64,000 nucleotides of DNA from assembly GCA_001792895.1 (NCBI GenBank), contig MARA01000007.1:868001-932000 (forward strand), written 5' to 3'. The stretch is from Lentinus brumalis (Eukaryota > Basidiomycota > Agaricomycetes > Polyporales > Polyporaceae). The notes under the pieces are model-generated. The model worked only from the letters and a program-made list of their open reading frames with translations, made no database searches and was not told where the DNA came from. The translations under genes were made by a program, and so were the position numbers. Positions 34,902 to 45,277 of the stretch are shown here, one piece after another; positions within the stretch are counted from its first letter, which is position 1, and each line of letters opens with the position of its first letter.

Positions 34902-36842
34902 CTATAAACGTATCAGCGTGCTGACTCGGAAGCATGCTCGAACGCTCAGACGCACCGTGAGCACGATACCGTCATGCGTCAACACCTGTCCGACCACCAG
35001 TTTCGCATCCAACTCGGTCCATGCTTTAACATATGTCATGCGGTAAGGCAGCCTCGTCGTCACCGGATCGACGAAGGTCTTCAAGCCCGGGATGGTGTCC
35101 GATACATCCACCCGGCCCCGCGGCGCACCCAGCGCGGCCGAGCCGTCCCCGCCACGCCCGCTGAAGGTCTCCTCTGCGCTCCGCGGACGGACGTCGATAA
35201 CGAAGATGTCCTGCGCGATCTCGAGGTTACGTGCGCCAAGGGGTATTGCGACCCGCGAGCCCATGATGGTGAGGATGTGTGGTTCTGAGTCAACGCGAAG
35301 CAGGCGGGCACCGTCGGGACCCCATTGCGGCCACGGGATCACCGTGCCTCCCCTCCTTGTCGGCATCCGTGCATGATTCTCCAGCTCGGCGAGGATGGTA
35401 CTGAGCAGGACGACATAGATGAGATGCTCTTTGTGTGGGGGTTGATGGAATCTCCGGGATGTTGAGGTGCACATGTGGATTGCAAGGACGGCAAGGTCGG
35501 GGTCCTCCTGGAAATGAACGCGGTCACCTCGGAAGTTCCTCGGTCCTGGTACATAGCACTGCAGTGTTTCAACGCTGGTACCGCCATGCAGGGAGGGTAG
35601 GGCGAACGAAATTAAGCTGTCGTCTGTCGTCGAGCAGCGAGGCGTCGTTTGCGGGGTCGAATTGGGGTCGAATTCGTGAACGAAGAGTCCCTCATGGTCA
35701 ATCACTAGGACGTGAGACGGGTCCAAGAGGAGGCTCTGGGCGGTGCTTTTGCCCTCGAATCTCTGTGCGGAACAAAAAGTTAAAGGAGGAAGGATAAAGA
35801 CCGTCAGGTTGACATACCCAGACAGTGGCGCCGCTCTTCCAATTGATCACAAGCATCTCGCTGTCCTCTCCGGTGTTCATCCCGGGATGTATAGTCCACG
35901 AAATGAGGTCTCCTACAGACTCAATCCTGTCTCTGTCCCTCGGTCCGGGCTGGAGACGGGGACGCGAGGCAAGGTATTCGGACTGTGCAGCCATCGGATG
36001 CGGGGTCGTATCCCGGGAGATGCTCAAGACGACGCATCTTGGTATCCTGACCACGGCAAAAAGATCAGCTCTGATGACATGAGAAATATAGTAGCGCATC
36101 GCTCACTCCATATGTCCCGTGTCCTTCGTGATTACCACCATGTTCTCCTCAGGGTTTACGGAACACGACCGAATCTCTGTGAGAGATGGGATACTCGTCT
36201 TCCATGCGAAGAGCGTCTTCGACGCGACTTTCAGGCCGCCAGAAGTCTGCGAGTTGGGATACGCTGGTCGGTGAAGCTTCAACTGCAGGCTTTGAGCCGT
36301 CGAGCCCTGCTCATACAACAAGAATCCCCCAGTGCAGTGCCATACTGTGGTGGGAATATTCGGACTGTCGAGCAACAACGTGTGCACCGGGAGCCCCCTC
36401 TCCCACGTCGCATTGCGTGCGCGCAGCTTCTTGAGTCGAACACCGAGGTCGGCCCCTCCTGGAGGTCCGTCGACCATGCCTGCTATGTCAAGCTCTATCT
36501 TGTACTGCAGCGAGAGGTCGTTGGTGACCAGGTCGTTCAGTCGTCTGCAAACCTGCGCGAGGCAACGGAGCGAAGTTAGCACATGAGCGATCCATTGGGT
36601 TGATACAAGTTGATCTCGAGCGTGCGTACCCTCTTGCACCTTGTGAGATCGCCAACTTGAAGTTCCAGAAGAATATTCGTGAGTAGCTCTGTGGCAAGCT
36701 CCGGAAGAATGATTGGACGAGGATACCGAATTGCGTAGTATCGTGAGACAATGCCGCAGGATGATCGTGAGACTGTAGGGGTAGTCGGCGAGATAGAGGG
36801 CATTCTTGAAGCACCTGCGAATGGCGTATGTGGATACAACAA
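34902..36842 (-). CDS. F-box protein, intact copy of a tandem pair
   Basis: Four exons (36842-36630, 36552-36107, 36046-35818, 35762-34902) join in phase to about 582 aa. The F-box (LPELATELLTNILLELQVGD) lies near residues 46-65; the start at 36842 is uncertain and the Met at 36803 is also possible. The large remainder is the mushroom-specific partner region, with WKSGATVW at the end of exon 3, LLDPSHVLVID, YVPGPRNFRG, IPWPQWGPDGARLLRVD and LTHDGIVLTV. Likely an SCF ubiquitin-ligase adaptor with an unknown target. Sister gene at 32722-34540 carries a premature stop; a more distant relative lies at 22134-22912. Confidence 0.87.
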
Positions 36843-37269
36843 GAATATATGATGTTCGGAGGAGGAGGAAGAGCTACTGCCAGGCGTGGATTGCGGAAGG
36901 AGAGGGGTATCATAAGACGGTTAAGACCCATTGAAGGGCCCGAAGACGCTGCAGCATCCACAGGCCATTGTTGAAGTGGAAGTGTCGGAGATGCTGAGGA
37001 GGGCGACCCTGCCGTGAATGGCATCAGCCTGTAGCAAGGGCGGTCAGGAGGAGGAGGTCGGGGCCAATTGCCGCAAGCTAGCGCACGCGCTGGGAAATGG
37101 GACCCGAGTCTCGTCGGGCCGCTTCCCCGGCCCGTTCGCACAGTGACACAACAACGGGGAGCAAGACCTCGACATGAACAAACTCTCATACGAACACGCA
37201 CATCAGCAACGGCAGCTCGAAATAAGTCCAATATCTTGGAACCCAGCACTTCGCTAGCCACGAAACAGC
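36843..37269. other. Gene-free interval
   Basis: 427 bp between the F-box start and the 3' end of the beta-lactamase-fold pseudogene. No feature recognised; expected to hold the F-box promoter. Confidence 0.5.
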
Positions 37270-39342
37270 TCAGACCTTGTCCCACCACACATCCGCCCTC
37301 TCCTGCACCGACCCAGTCCTCTCATGCCCAGGCTCGAGGTTCATCCATCCACAGCCCTCAACCTTCCCCTGCACATCCAGCAAACACTCAACCTCCGTCT
37401 CCGGGAACTCAAACAGGCTCGACGCGTCCTCGAAAAACGGCGTCGTGTCCCGCCCAAAGCCCTGCGGGTAGATCGACTGCAGCGTCAGCAGGAAGCTCGC
37501 CGCCGACCCCTTATCCTTATCCCGATCACCAGAGTCGGACGTCGTCGTGCAGACGTGCCGCATCATGGCGTGAGTGGTGATGCGCGGGGTGGTCGCGTAC
37601 AGCGCGTGCGGGTCGACGGAGCCGTTCGCGCTGATGGCTGCCCAGTCGGCGAGCGCCCCGGCGCAGTAGGCCGTCGAGTTATCTCTCGGGGCACAGAACG
37701 TGATGTTTCCGTACCCCGGGTTGACGTACGTTCCTGCGAAGCTCGCGATGGGGACGCTCGGCGCGCAGCTTGAAATTGGGGTATCAGAGCCAGAGTCGGA
37801 GTCGGAGGGGAGGGAAGGACTCGGGAACGAGACGTTGAGGCCGAGGACGGCATCGATGACGGCGAGGGGGACGAAGTCTTGCCAGGGGCCGTCGGTGTTC
37901 AGCAAGGCGGTCACTGCGAGGTTGTCGTTGGGCAGGATCATGAGCGAGCTGACGAAGCCGGGGATGCCGCCGTCGTGCGAGATGATCTGCGGAGGATGTA
38001 CCGTGACGTGAGTACGCAGTGTGGCACAATGTCCAGGAATCTATACACACGTCATGGCCCAAGTACGACTGACGCTGCCACCCGAGCGCGTACCCCACAA
38101 CGGACATGGTAGGGTCGGCGGTGGTATTCCCCGTCACGATCTCCCGCGCGGTCGTCGTCTCATCATACACCCAGCCGGGGATGATGGTCGTGTTCGATAC
38201 CGGGTCGACGCCCTGGTTCAAAACGGTCGCCGCCCACTTCGCCTGCAGTCACGTCCGATGGTCAGCATCGCAAGAACACCTGGGCCAGCGCGAAGTTGGC
38301 GTACCATGTCAACTGCATTCGATATGACACCGCCCGCCCCAGCAATGAAGTTCGCCGCGGTCGGGTCCTGGAAGATGATCGGAATGCGCCGTCCGGTGAA
38401 GATAAACGACTGGCTCATGAGCCCGGAATCTTCCGCCGCGGTGAGGTTGTACGTCGTTGCGGTCATGTTGAGAGGGACAAAGATCCGCTCCGTGACGAAC
38501 TCCTGAAAGGTCTTGCCGGAGTACGTTGTGATGACGTGAGGGAGAAAAAGGTACATCTGCCATGGATGCGTGCAGTTAGCTTCCGGGTGCTGGAGCGGGA
38601 GCGAACCTGCAGGTACTTACGAGGTTCGAGTAAGACCATTGTTCGCGGAACTCGTACCCCGGGTGGATGTATTTGAATCGCTTGCCGAGGCTGAGCGGGG
38701 TATCGGTACGTGTGTACATGAACTCGTTTCTGAACACGGCATGTAAGCTACGAATCCTTGCGCAGCTTATAGGATTCGCGCCGTACCTCGTGAGGCCAGT
38801 GACATGGCTCAGCAAGTCCCGAAAATTGGACTTCTGAGACGCAAAGTCGTCTTCAAGCTTCCAGACGTCCGGCAGAAGCGCCTCGAGCTTGGTGTCAAAC
38901 GTGAACTCGGAGACACCGTGAGGAAGCGCAGTAACGTTCCGACCATGCGCGAAGTCGTCCATCAGGATTCCCAGGGCGCTCGTTAGGAACGCCTTCGAGA
39001 CAGACGCGATAGCGAACAACGTCTGACGAAACGCATGAGTGCACAGTAGTAGGAGAGTGCGGAGGTGCTTACGTCTGGCTGTGCGGGATCGCCGTCCTCA
39101 GTCCTGTTTCCCCACGAACCAAAGTCAGTGGTGACCGAGTTGTTGTCCAGTCGCACGACCGAGAGTGTGAGGCCGGGCGTGAGGTTGTTGTCGATGAGTC
39201 CCTGTGCGTATGCCGAGACCTCGCGGCTTATGAGCCCTGCGGTAGACGATGCGGTTCGGACATCTGCTCGTGGGGCGGGGTTCGGTGAGGCTGAGGAAAG
39301 AAGAGGAAGAACATAAGCTAAAGAAAGGGCTAACGCTTGCAT
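37270..39342 (-). pseudogene. Beta-lactamase-fold hydrolase paralogue with a one-base frameshift
   Basis: Inverted paralogue of the gene at 23303-25445. Six exons: 39342-39073, 39022-38787, 38729-38621, 38556-38305, 38243-38051, 37986-37270. Signal peptide (MQALALSLAYVLPLLSSAS) and all active-site elements are present: SVSK, YSN and SHDGGIPGF. Exon 5 is 193 nt and does not keep phase: at 38219-38223 there are five T on the coding strand where four would join WAATV to LNQGVDP. No alternative splice pair repairs this. Either the copy is newly dead or the homopolymer is a sequencing error. Otherwise coding conservation is full length, including the last 239 codons. The start was chosen at the Met preceding the signal peptide, about 75 bp after a TATA box. 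Confidence 0.82.
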
Positions 39343-39413
39343 CTCTGGGAAATCAAAATAGATGAGATGCAAGTTGACGGGGAGACGAATGCTGATCCAC
39401 CTGGACTTCGGAG

Positions 39414-39422
39414 CATTTATAG
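39414..39422 (-). promoter_or_regulatory. TATA box upstream of the hydrolase paralogue
   Basis: CTATAAATG on the minus strand, about 75 bp before the start at 39342, the same kind of arrangement as in the intact paralogue. Confidence 0.5.
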
Positions 39423-41222
39423 CCAGCCACGTCCGATCGCGACGGCGCAAGTCTTGAGTATACTAACGAGAAGACGCGCAGCCGAAAACGCAGTCGTCTC
39501 GCTATGACAGGTGTGCGCTATGTTACTACTAGCCACATCAGAGTGGATGCCGCCAGACTCCGAACTATTAGCACTTGGTGCGTGCACATCGGGGGAACTG
39601 CTGAATACTCACTGTCGTCCTCCAGATCGTCCCGGGATACTACCGCAGGCAATTTGATCTCGGATGCAGATGCGTGGCCATATGTTCCCGCAATGCACCC
39701 ACATCCCGCAGCGCAAAGACACCAGGACACGATTACGAGGCGCAATCACATTCGCAGCAATTTCTTTAGGGGAACCGCCTCGAGAGGATAATATGCACAG
39801 CATGCTTGCTGGGACGGATGCTCGCGCACCGGCCCCGCTGCTGCGTGCGCAATAGACTTATGCGCCCCAAAGCGCAGTGCGGACACGGCGAGGCGAACGG
39901 GGACAGCCGCAGCGCACACAGGCAGCGCCGAGTGGGACCCTGGTACTCAAACGAGCGTTTTGGCCTTTAGACCAGGAAAACGGGGGTCAGCACGCAAATT
40001 TTTAGGCATAAAATGAGGACCCACATCGAGTCGAGGTATCCTGTGGCTCGAAATGAAGCGCGTAGTACAAAGAGGGACTGTACGTTCTCCTTTGGCGCGC
40101 CGCACCTTGCACCAAAGAGATATATGGAAGCACAATCATCGCAAATCAGTACCACCATAAAACGCATAGTGTCAACAAATTGCCTCGCTCACCTCAAATC
40201 CAGACTGACAGTCGGAGTCGCCGTATTTGAGCACACTGAAGCGATCACAAGTCTCATGATTGGCCTCGGGTAGCCCGCTTCTTGCGTCGGTTAGTTCATT
40301 GTTGCTCATAAAGTCTTTGAAGAGCTTCAAAAAAAAAGCCTTGCCAGCAGAGAGGCCGTATAAAGACTAAGAGCCGTGAGGAGGAGGAAGGATTGGGTCA
40401 GAGAACATAGACGCCTGCGGAGGCGTTGAGTTCCAAGAATGGAAGGAAGTACAAAGAAGGACAAACATACTTAGCTTTCCTGCTGCTCCGCGACTTTCGG
40501 AAGCTTGAACATGAACTTGAGGTGCAGATGAGAGTAAGTAATGCATGCTAACCGAACTCTGCGTCTACTGACCCGTATTGCTGATGGTACGTGGTCTCCT
40601 CTCCCATAATAATCTCACACTCAAGCCCTATAGCTAGATGAGCAAAGAGCGCCGCCTCCTTGCGGACACTCCGCGTGTCACCGGGCAACAACAGGCACGC
40701 CAACGTCCTCGGTCACACTAGGAACGCCGGCTTGCAACTGGTGATGAGGAGCGAGTGCTTCACTGATAAATGCACGACAGGTCGCCACAGGTCGCGGTTT
40801 GGGGATTCGAACCTCAGCGGCTCCGACTTGGACTCATCGTGTCAAGACTCCACGCGCGTTGCCCACCGCTCCGAATCCGACAGAGGCACGCGACAAGCGT
40901 TGCGTTGCATAGGCACGCAAGAGACATAGGCTCTGTTGCGTCTATACCAACCCCCAGGCTACGATTACAATTGTTCCAGGGAGCGACGTCTCTCAGACGC
41001 CGCACGCCGCCCCCGGTCCCGCCGCTACGATGGCGCTTCACCTGTGCTGATTCTGCGCCCCGCCCCGCCCCGCCGTCCCTTCCGAGTTGCAAAGATGACA
41101 CTCTGCTTCTCGAAGACGTGCATATATATGGTACGGGCAATGGCACTCGTCTCACAAGTCAAATTCTTGCTCAATATCTGTGTTCCAGTCACACGGACGC
41201 CCCGTTTCCGACTTTGGCACCC
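39423..41222. other. Gene-free interval
   Basis: About 1.8 kb. No coherent gene. Contains an A8 tract near 40330, a degenerate tRNA-like B-box at 40803-40813 (see rejected items) and a TATATATGG just before the next gene (about 41121-41131). Confidence 0.45.
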
Positions 41223-42371
41223 ATGGCAACCCAAACGATTGGAGGTTTCCTCATCGGATCCTCGCTAGCAGAGTTTACCAGGCTCAAGAAGGCGGAGACC
41301 TCTGCAGTCTCCCGAGGCCTCGCGGAGATCTTCGTCAAGGGCCTGGAGTGCTTGTGGGCATCACATCAAGACTCAGCGCCCTACCCGTTGCTCGTGACTG
41401 GTCGCTGCAATTCACGCTACTGCCACGCGCAGTTGCTCTGCGCCATCGAACCGCCCGGCGCACCTTACACCATCCTCCTTCGATTTGCGAGCCCGTTGAA
41501 ATGCGGCGACCCCAGCCGCGTTCCCTCAGCGGCCTCTCTGTGGCGGAACTTGTGTTCTGTGGCGTCTCGTGGCGGGACGCCCCAGGTGTGCTATTCAACA
41601 CAGCGGCCCTTCCCCTCGTCCTCGACGCCTTGCGCCCTTTCCGCGGCTCTCTGCAGCGCCTGACGTTCGAGCACTGCGCGTTCGTGGGCACGCAGCAGCT
41701 CGTAGGCCTCGCAGACACGGTCCGCCAGCTGCCGTCCCTCCACACCCTCGCCCTCCGCCACTGCACCGGTCCGCTCAGTTCGACCCACTCCCGTAGCCTG
41801 GAGCCTCCCTCGACGCACCCGGAGGTTTGGAACCGGCTCACCGCGGTGGACCTTGAGGGCTCATGCTTTGCGCTCGCGCTCGCCGTGAGCTTGGGAGTGT
41901 GTGCCAGGAGCGCTTACTATTTGGACTCCAGGCAGAGCCAGCTGCAGAGGCTGTCTCTGACGCTGTTCGAGCCAGAGGACGTGTACGCGCTGCTCCCGCA
42001 CCTGCGGTACTTCACACGTCTGACGGCGCTCGAGCTCTTCTTCAAATGCGGGCATCGTGGGCTCTTGAGGATGTGTTCGCGTGCAGGTATGTAAATTTCC
42101 GAGCTTTGAGTTGGTATCCATGACGGGGCGCTGACGGTCTGTCTCAGAATCGGACTTTCCTCAAGTCTTTCGGTGCTTACTAGAGCCGCCCATAGAGACC
42201 ACGAGGCAAGTCTGGATACACTGGATCGACGCGAGCCCTCTTGCGCGGTATGTCGGGCCCACGCAGTATCAATGGGCCATGGGAGTGATCCTGTGGCGTT
42301 GGGCCCGGGTTTGGTTTCCTCCTGCCTTCAACACAGTGTCGCACGCAGTTGGGGTGAACGTCTCTATCTAA
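41223..42371 (+). CDS. Leucine-rich-repeat-like protein, model uncertain
   Basis: Start MATQTIGGFLIGSSLAEFTR at 41223. The first part is strongly GC3-biased in one frame up to about 41494; from about 41530 coding continues in another frame with LRR-like strands (LSVAELVFCGVSW, LQRLTFEHCAF, LHTLALRHCTG, LTAVDLEGSCF, LTALELFFKCG). A 35-nt GT-AG segment (41495-41529) would join the frames exactly, but it is shorter than normal introns; a one-base lesion is the alternative. A good intron (42087-42147) leads to a last exon ending at 42371 with PIETTRQVWIHWIDA. The joined protein is about 350 aa. It resembles the LRR part of mushroom F-box/LRR proteins, yet no F-box was seen. Function unknown. Confidence 0.5.
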
Positions 42372-42617
42372 CGACTCGTTCGTACAATCTGGCCAGCTGG
42401 TGGCTCTGCAGCTCGCGCGACAATAGTGATATCCGAGTCCGATGTATAAGGTTAGGGCCCCTCCGGGCAGACCTGGCCACGTGGGTAAGGGAGGACTCAG
42501 CGTATGACGTACGCTTACAAGTGAGACATGAGGTAGATACAGTCGCATCACAGTCTAATACAAAGGTATGAGCATCGTGCGAACTACATCGTGAAGAGGT
42601 CGACGATGGTTGAATTA

Positions 42618-45134
42618 CTAGCGACGTATTCTAGAGGGGTAGTCGCATGCGGTGCGAGCAGCGATCTCCTCAAGATCCTGGAGTTGAAGGCGTAAGTCCT
42701 CACTCAGACGCTCTTCGACTTTCAGCGCCTTGAACGGCCGCAGGACTGCGACGCCGTCCATACTTCGCACCCGGGAGAGCATGACGTATGCTCCTTGGAG
42801 GGACATGGCGCTATGAAGATCGATTATAGCGGTGTCGAGCGATCTTCCTTGTGCCTTGTAGTCCGTGTACGCGTACGCGGGTAGAATGGGAGGTTGATAA
42901 CGACGAACTGAATGTGAATGGGGACTGTCCGTTGCGGACACCGCGGGCGGCGTCCAAGGGAAGTAAGTTGCTGTGGGAAAGATGGGTATGACGTCATCCT
43001 CAGTCTGCCCCACTAGGCGCCCAGCTCCGGGAATCTCCACGTACACAACTACGATGAAGCGTATTCCAGCCTCTTCCTCGTACTTGATATCGCGCACGGT
43101 CCCCACAGCACCATTTACAACGTTATGGGCAAAGGCAATGTTCTCCTGCACCATGACAGCCATGCCAGGAAACAGAGGGAGGCGCCCGGGCGAATCGTGA
43201 GTCTTAGATGATCCGAGGTTCCAGACCTCTTCTTGTTGTGAAGTAGAGAGCGACTGACCCGAGATGGTGTCTCTAGAATGGTAGGTATGCACCTCCGCTC
43301 CGACGCGATTCGCGTGGTGTTGCACAAGTTGATTGTTCAAGGCATCCCGGACGTTCTTTCTGCCGACGATAAATGGTGCCTGAGCAAACCGCAGAGAGGT
43401 CTCGGAATCGAAGTTCTGGAGAAGGCGAGTCTGAAGGGTACGGAAGTCGTAAGCGGTTTTCTTCAGGCGTGCATTTCCACTCTGCCCTGATCTAACGCGT
43501 GCGAGCAGGTGGCAATAATCCCCGTCGTGCAGTTGACGCTGATTATTGCGAAGGAGAACGACAGTCGTCACACTTTTCCAGAGGTACACTCCCTTGAAGG
43601 CGACGATTGCTCGCCTCCTCTGCGTATCTTGCACGGTGGGCCTATGTGAATACCTGCGACTGTATAACGGCGCGCCGCTGACCGGACTCAACTGACCAAA
43701 GTCTCCCAGGAAAATGACATTAACGCCTCCAAACGGCACATCCTCCGCGATACTCGAAGACCCTTTCGCGTGCTGCAAACGGCTAGAGATATCACCCATC
43801 AAGGTCGCGCTGACCATGGACACTTCATCTACAATCAAGTACAGTACGTCTTTCCACAGTATTGTGAGAGGCTGCAAGTCTGTATTATCCCTGTGGGGGA
43901 GGAGCAGCAAAGAATGGATTGTATAGCCTCCAATGAGGATGGCGGCGGCACCTGTCGGCGCCGACACGAGAATCTGATTTCGCCGACCAAGGAGCACGAA
44001 GAGGCGTAGGATAGCCTTGACAATGTGCGACTTGCCGGTCCCGCCGACGCCACCGATATACATTCGTAATTGCGAACCTCCGAAGCAGACGTGCTCGGCG
44101 ACTATCTCGAAGGCTCGCAACTGTTCAACGTTATCGAGAAGATGATACTCTATGATGACTTGTTCAATGACTGCCCGGTAGTCAATTTGGTGGGGAAACA
44201 GGGGTGGAGGGAGGAGTGGATCCGTCTGTCCAGTCGCGTGTGAAGCCGGAAGTGTTGTGACAGAAACAGAAGGAGGCAACGGATGTGCAGTACTGGGGAC
44301 GAGAAACGGGAGGCGGATGGGCGGGGAGAGTACCTCCGGTCGTCGTTTTCGTTTGAGCGCACGCATGTAGGTCTGCTCGACATTGACGGCAGCGGACAGA
44401 GAAGGCGTGAGACGGTCCGCCGTCCCATACGCTGCGCCGCGCCCCTCGACGGTGTCTAGCACATAGCACCTGTCAATCGCGAGACGTACGGGCACCGAAA
44501 CGAGAGAGTCTAGGATTTGCTGCGGCGACTGGTGGATAGGAGGGAGCGGTGCAATGAGGTGTCGAGACAATTGATCCATATCAACCTCTGGAAGTTCAAA
44601 CGACGGTTCGTCATCGTCATTGAGGGCTGTCGTAGGAGCCGCATGGTGGGCATCGTCGCACGGAAGCGCGGCAAACGCGGCACGTCGGTCGCGAGTCGCC
44701 CGGTCACGAGCATCACGGCACTGGGACAGGACGGACATGTTGAGGATAATAGACTGATGCTCGGGTGGGATGAGATGCCGCTGTCGGGTGTAAGCATCCG
44801 TCCAGGTCTCTGTAGACCGTCGGAGGTCTTCAGGAGAGCGCCACGGAAGAAACAGCATCAGGACGCTTCGGGACCATCGCTCAAGTTCGTCCGCGCTGCC
44901 GTCGCTACGAGCGATGTGGGGCCCGAGCAGAACCGGGACAACCCACACAACTCTCCCGCGAATGAGATGAGTTTCGTGGTGAGGATGGCTCGGCATGAAG
45001 AGTCCTCGCTCTTGTTGAGGGCGACCTACAGACGGTCGACCTCGTACTGCAGCAGTTGTCCGACGGGCCATACGTTGCGTCTCAGCCGTTGCAGTTATCT
45101 TCTCCGTGAGGCCGACAAACTGGTAAAGCGGCAT
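42618..45134 (-). CDS. Helitron Pif1-like helicase part
   Basis: 838 codons from the first Met, but coding-like sequence continues upstream in the same frame to about 45290 (DTVTLILSNG, then QQQDYLLRP, then the Met), as expected if this is the C-terminal half of a RepHel protein. Walker A GGVGGTGKS near residue 358, SAPTGAAA, Walker B DEVSM near 436, GDFGQLSPVSG, NNQRQ, and the C-terminal AYTDYKAQGRSLD and GAYVMLSRVRS motifs mark a superfamily 1 Pif1-type 5'-3' DNA helicase. It would unwind donor DNA during rolling-circle transposition. It lacks its own promoter-proximal start and is one base out of frame with the Rep half, so it is probably not made unless frameshifting occurs. Confidence 0.85.
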   Translation of the reverse strand: MPLYQFVGLTEKITATAETQRMARRTTAAVRGRPSVGRPQQERGLFMPSHPHHETHLIRGRVVWVVPVLLGPHIARSDGSADELERWSRSVLMLFLPWRSPEDLRRSTETWTDAYTRQRHLIPPEHQSIILNMSVLSQCRDARDRATRDRRAAFAALPCDDAHHAAPTTALNDDDEPSFELPEVDMDQLSRHLIAPLPPIHQSPQQILDSLVSVPVRLAIDRCYVLDTVEGRGAAYGTADRLTPSLSAAVNVEQTYMRALKRKRRPEVLSPPIRLPFLVPSTAHPLPPSVSVTTLPASHATGQTDPLLPPPLFPHQIDYRAVIEQVIIEYHLLDNVEQLRAFEIVAEHVCFGGSQLRMYIGGVGGTGKSHIVKAILRLFVLLGRRNQILVSAPTGAAAILIGGYTIHSLLLLPHRDNTDLQPLTILWKDVLYLIVDEVSMVSATLMGDISSRLQHAKGSSSIAEDVPFGGVNVIFLGDFGQLSPVSGAPLYSRRYSHRPTVQDTQRRRAIVAFKGVYLWKSVTTVVLLRNNQRQLHDGDYCHLLARVRSGQSGNARLKKTAYDFRTLQTRLLQNFDSETSLRFAQAPFIVGRKNVRDALNNQLVQHHANRVGAEVHTYHSRDTISGQSLSTSQQEEVWNLGSSKTHDSPGRLPLFPGMAVMVQENIAFAHNVVNGAVGTVRDIKYEEEAGIRFIVVVYVEIPGAGRLVGQTEDDVIPIFPTATYFPWTPPAVSATDSPHSHSVRRYQPPILPAYAYTDYKAQGRSLDTAIIDLHSAMSLQGAYVMLSRVRSMDGVAVLRPFKALKVEERLSEDLRLQLQDLEEIAARTACDYPSRIRR

Positions 45135-45277
45135 GGAGTGGAAAGGTTCGGAGGTCGGACGCAGAAGATAATCCTGCTGCTGGTTCGATGCGGAGATGGA
45201 GCCGTTCGACAGAATAAGTGTGACAGTGTCAGAAGCGCAGTCGTCCTCGTCCTCGGTATCTTCAGTGCTGACGGCAG

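Noticed and set aside
40740..40813. tRNA-like signal on the minus strand (perfect B-box GGTTCGAATCC)
   Set aside because: Acceptor stem has at least two mismatches, the anticodon loop lacks the universal U33, and the D-arm is poor; at best a decayed tRNA or tRNA-derived repeat.
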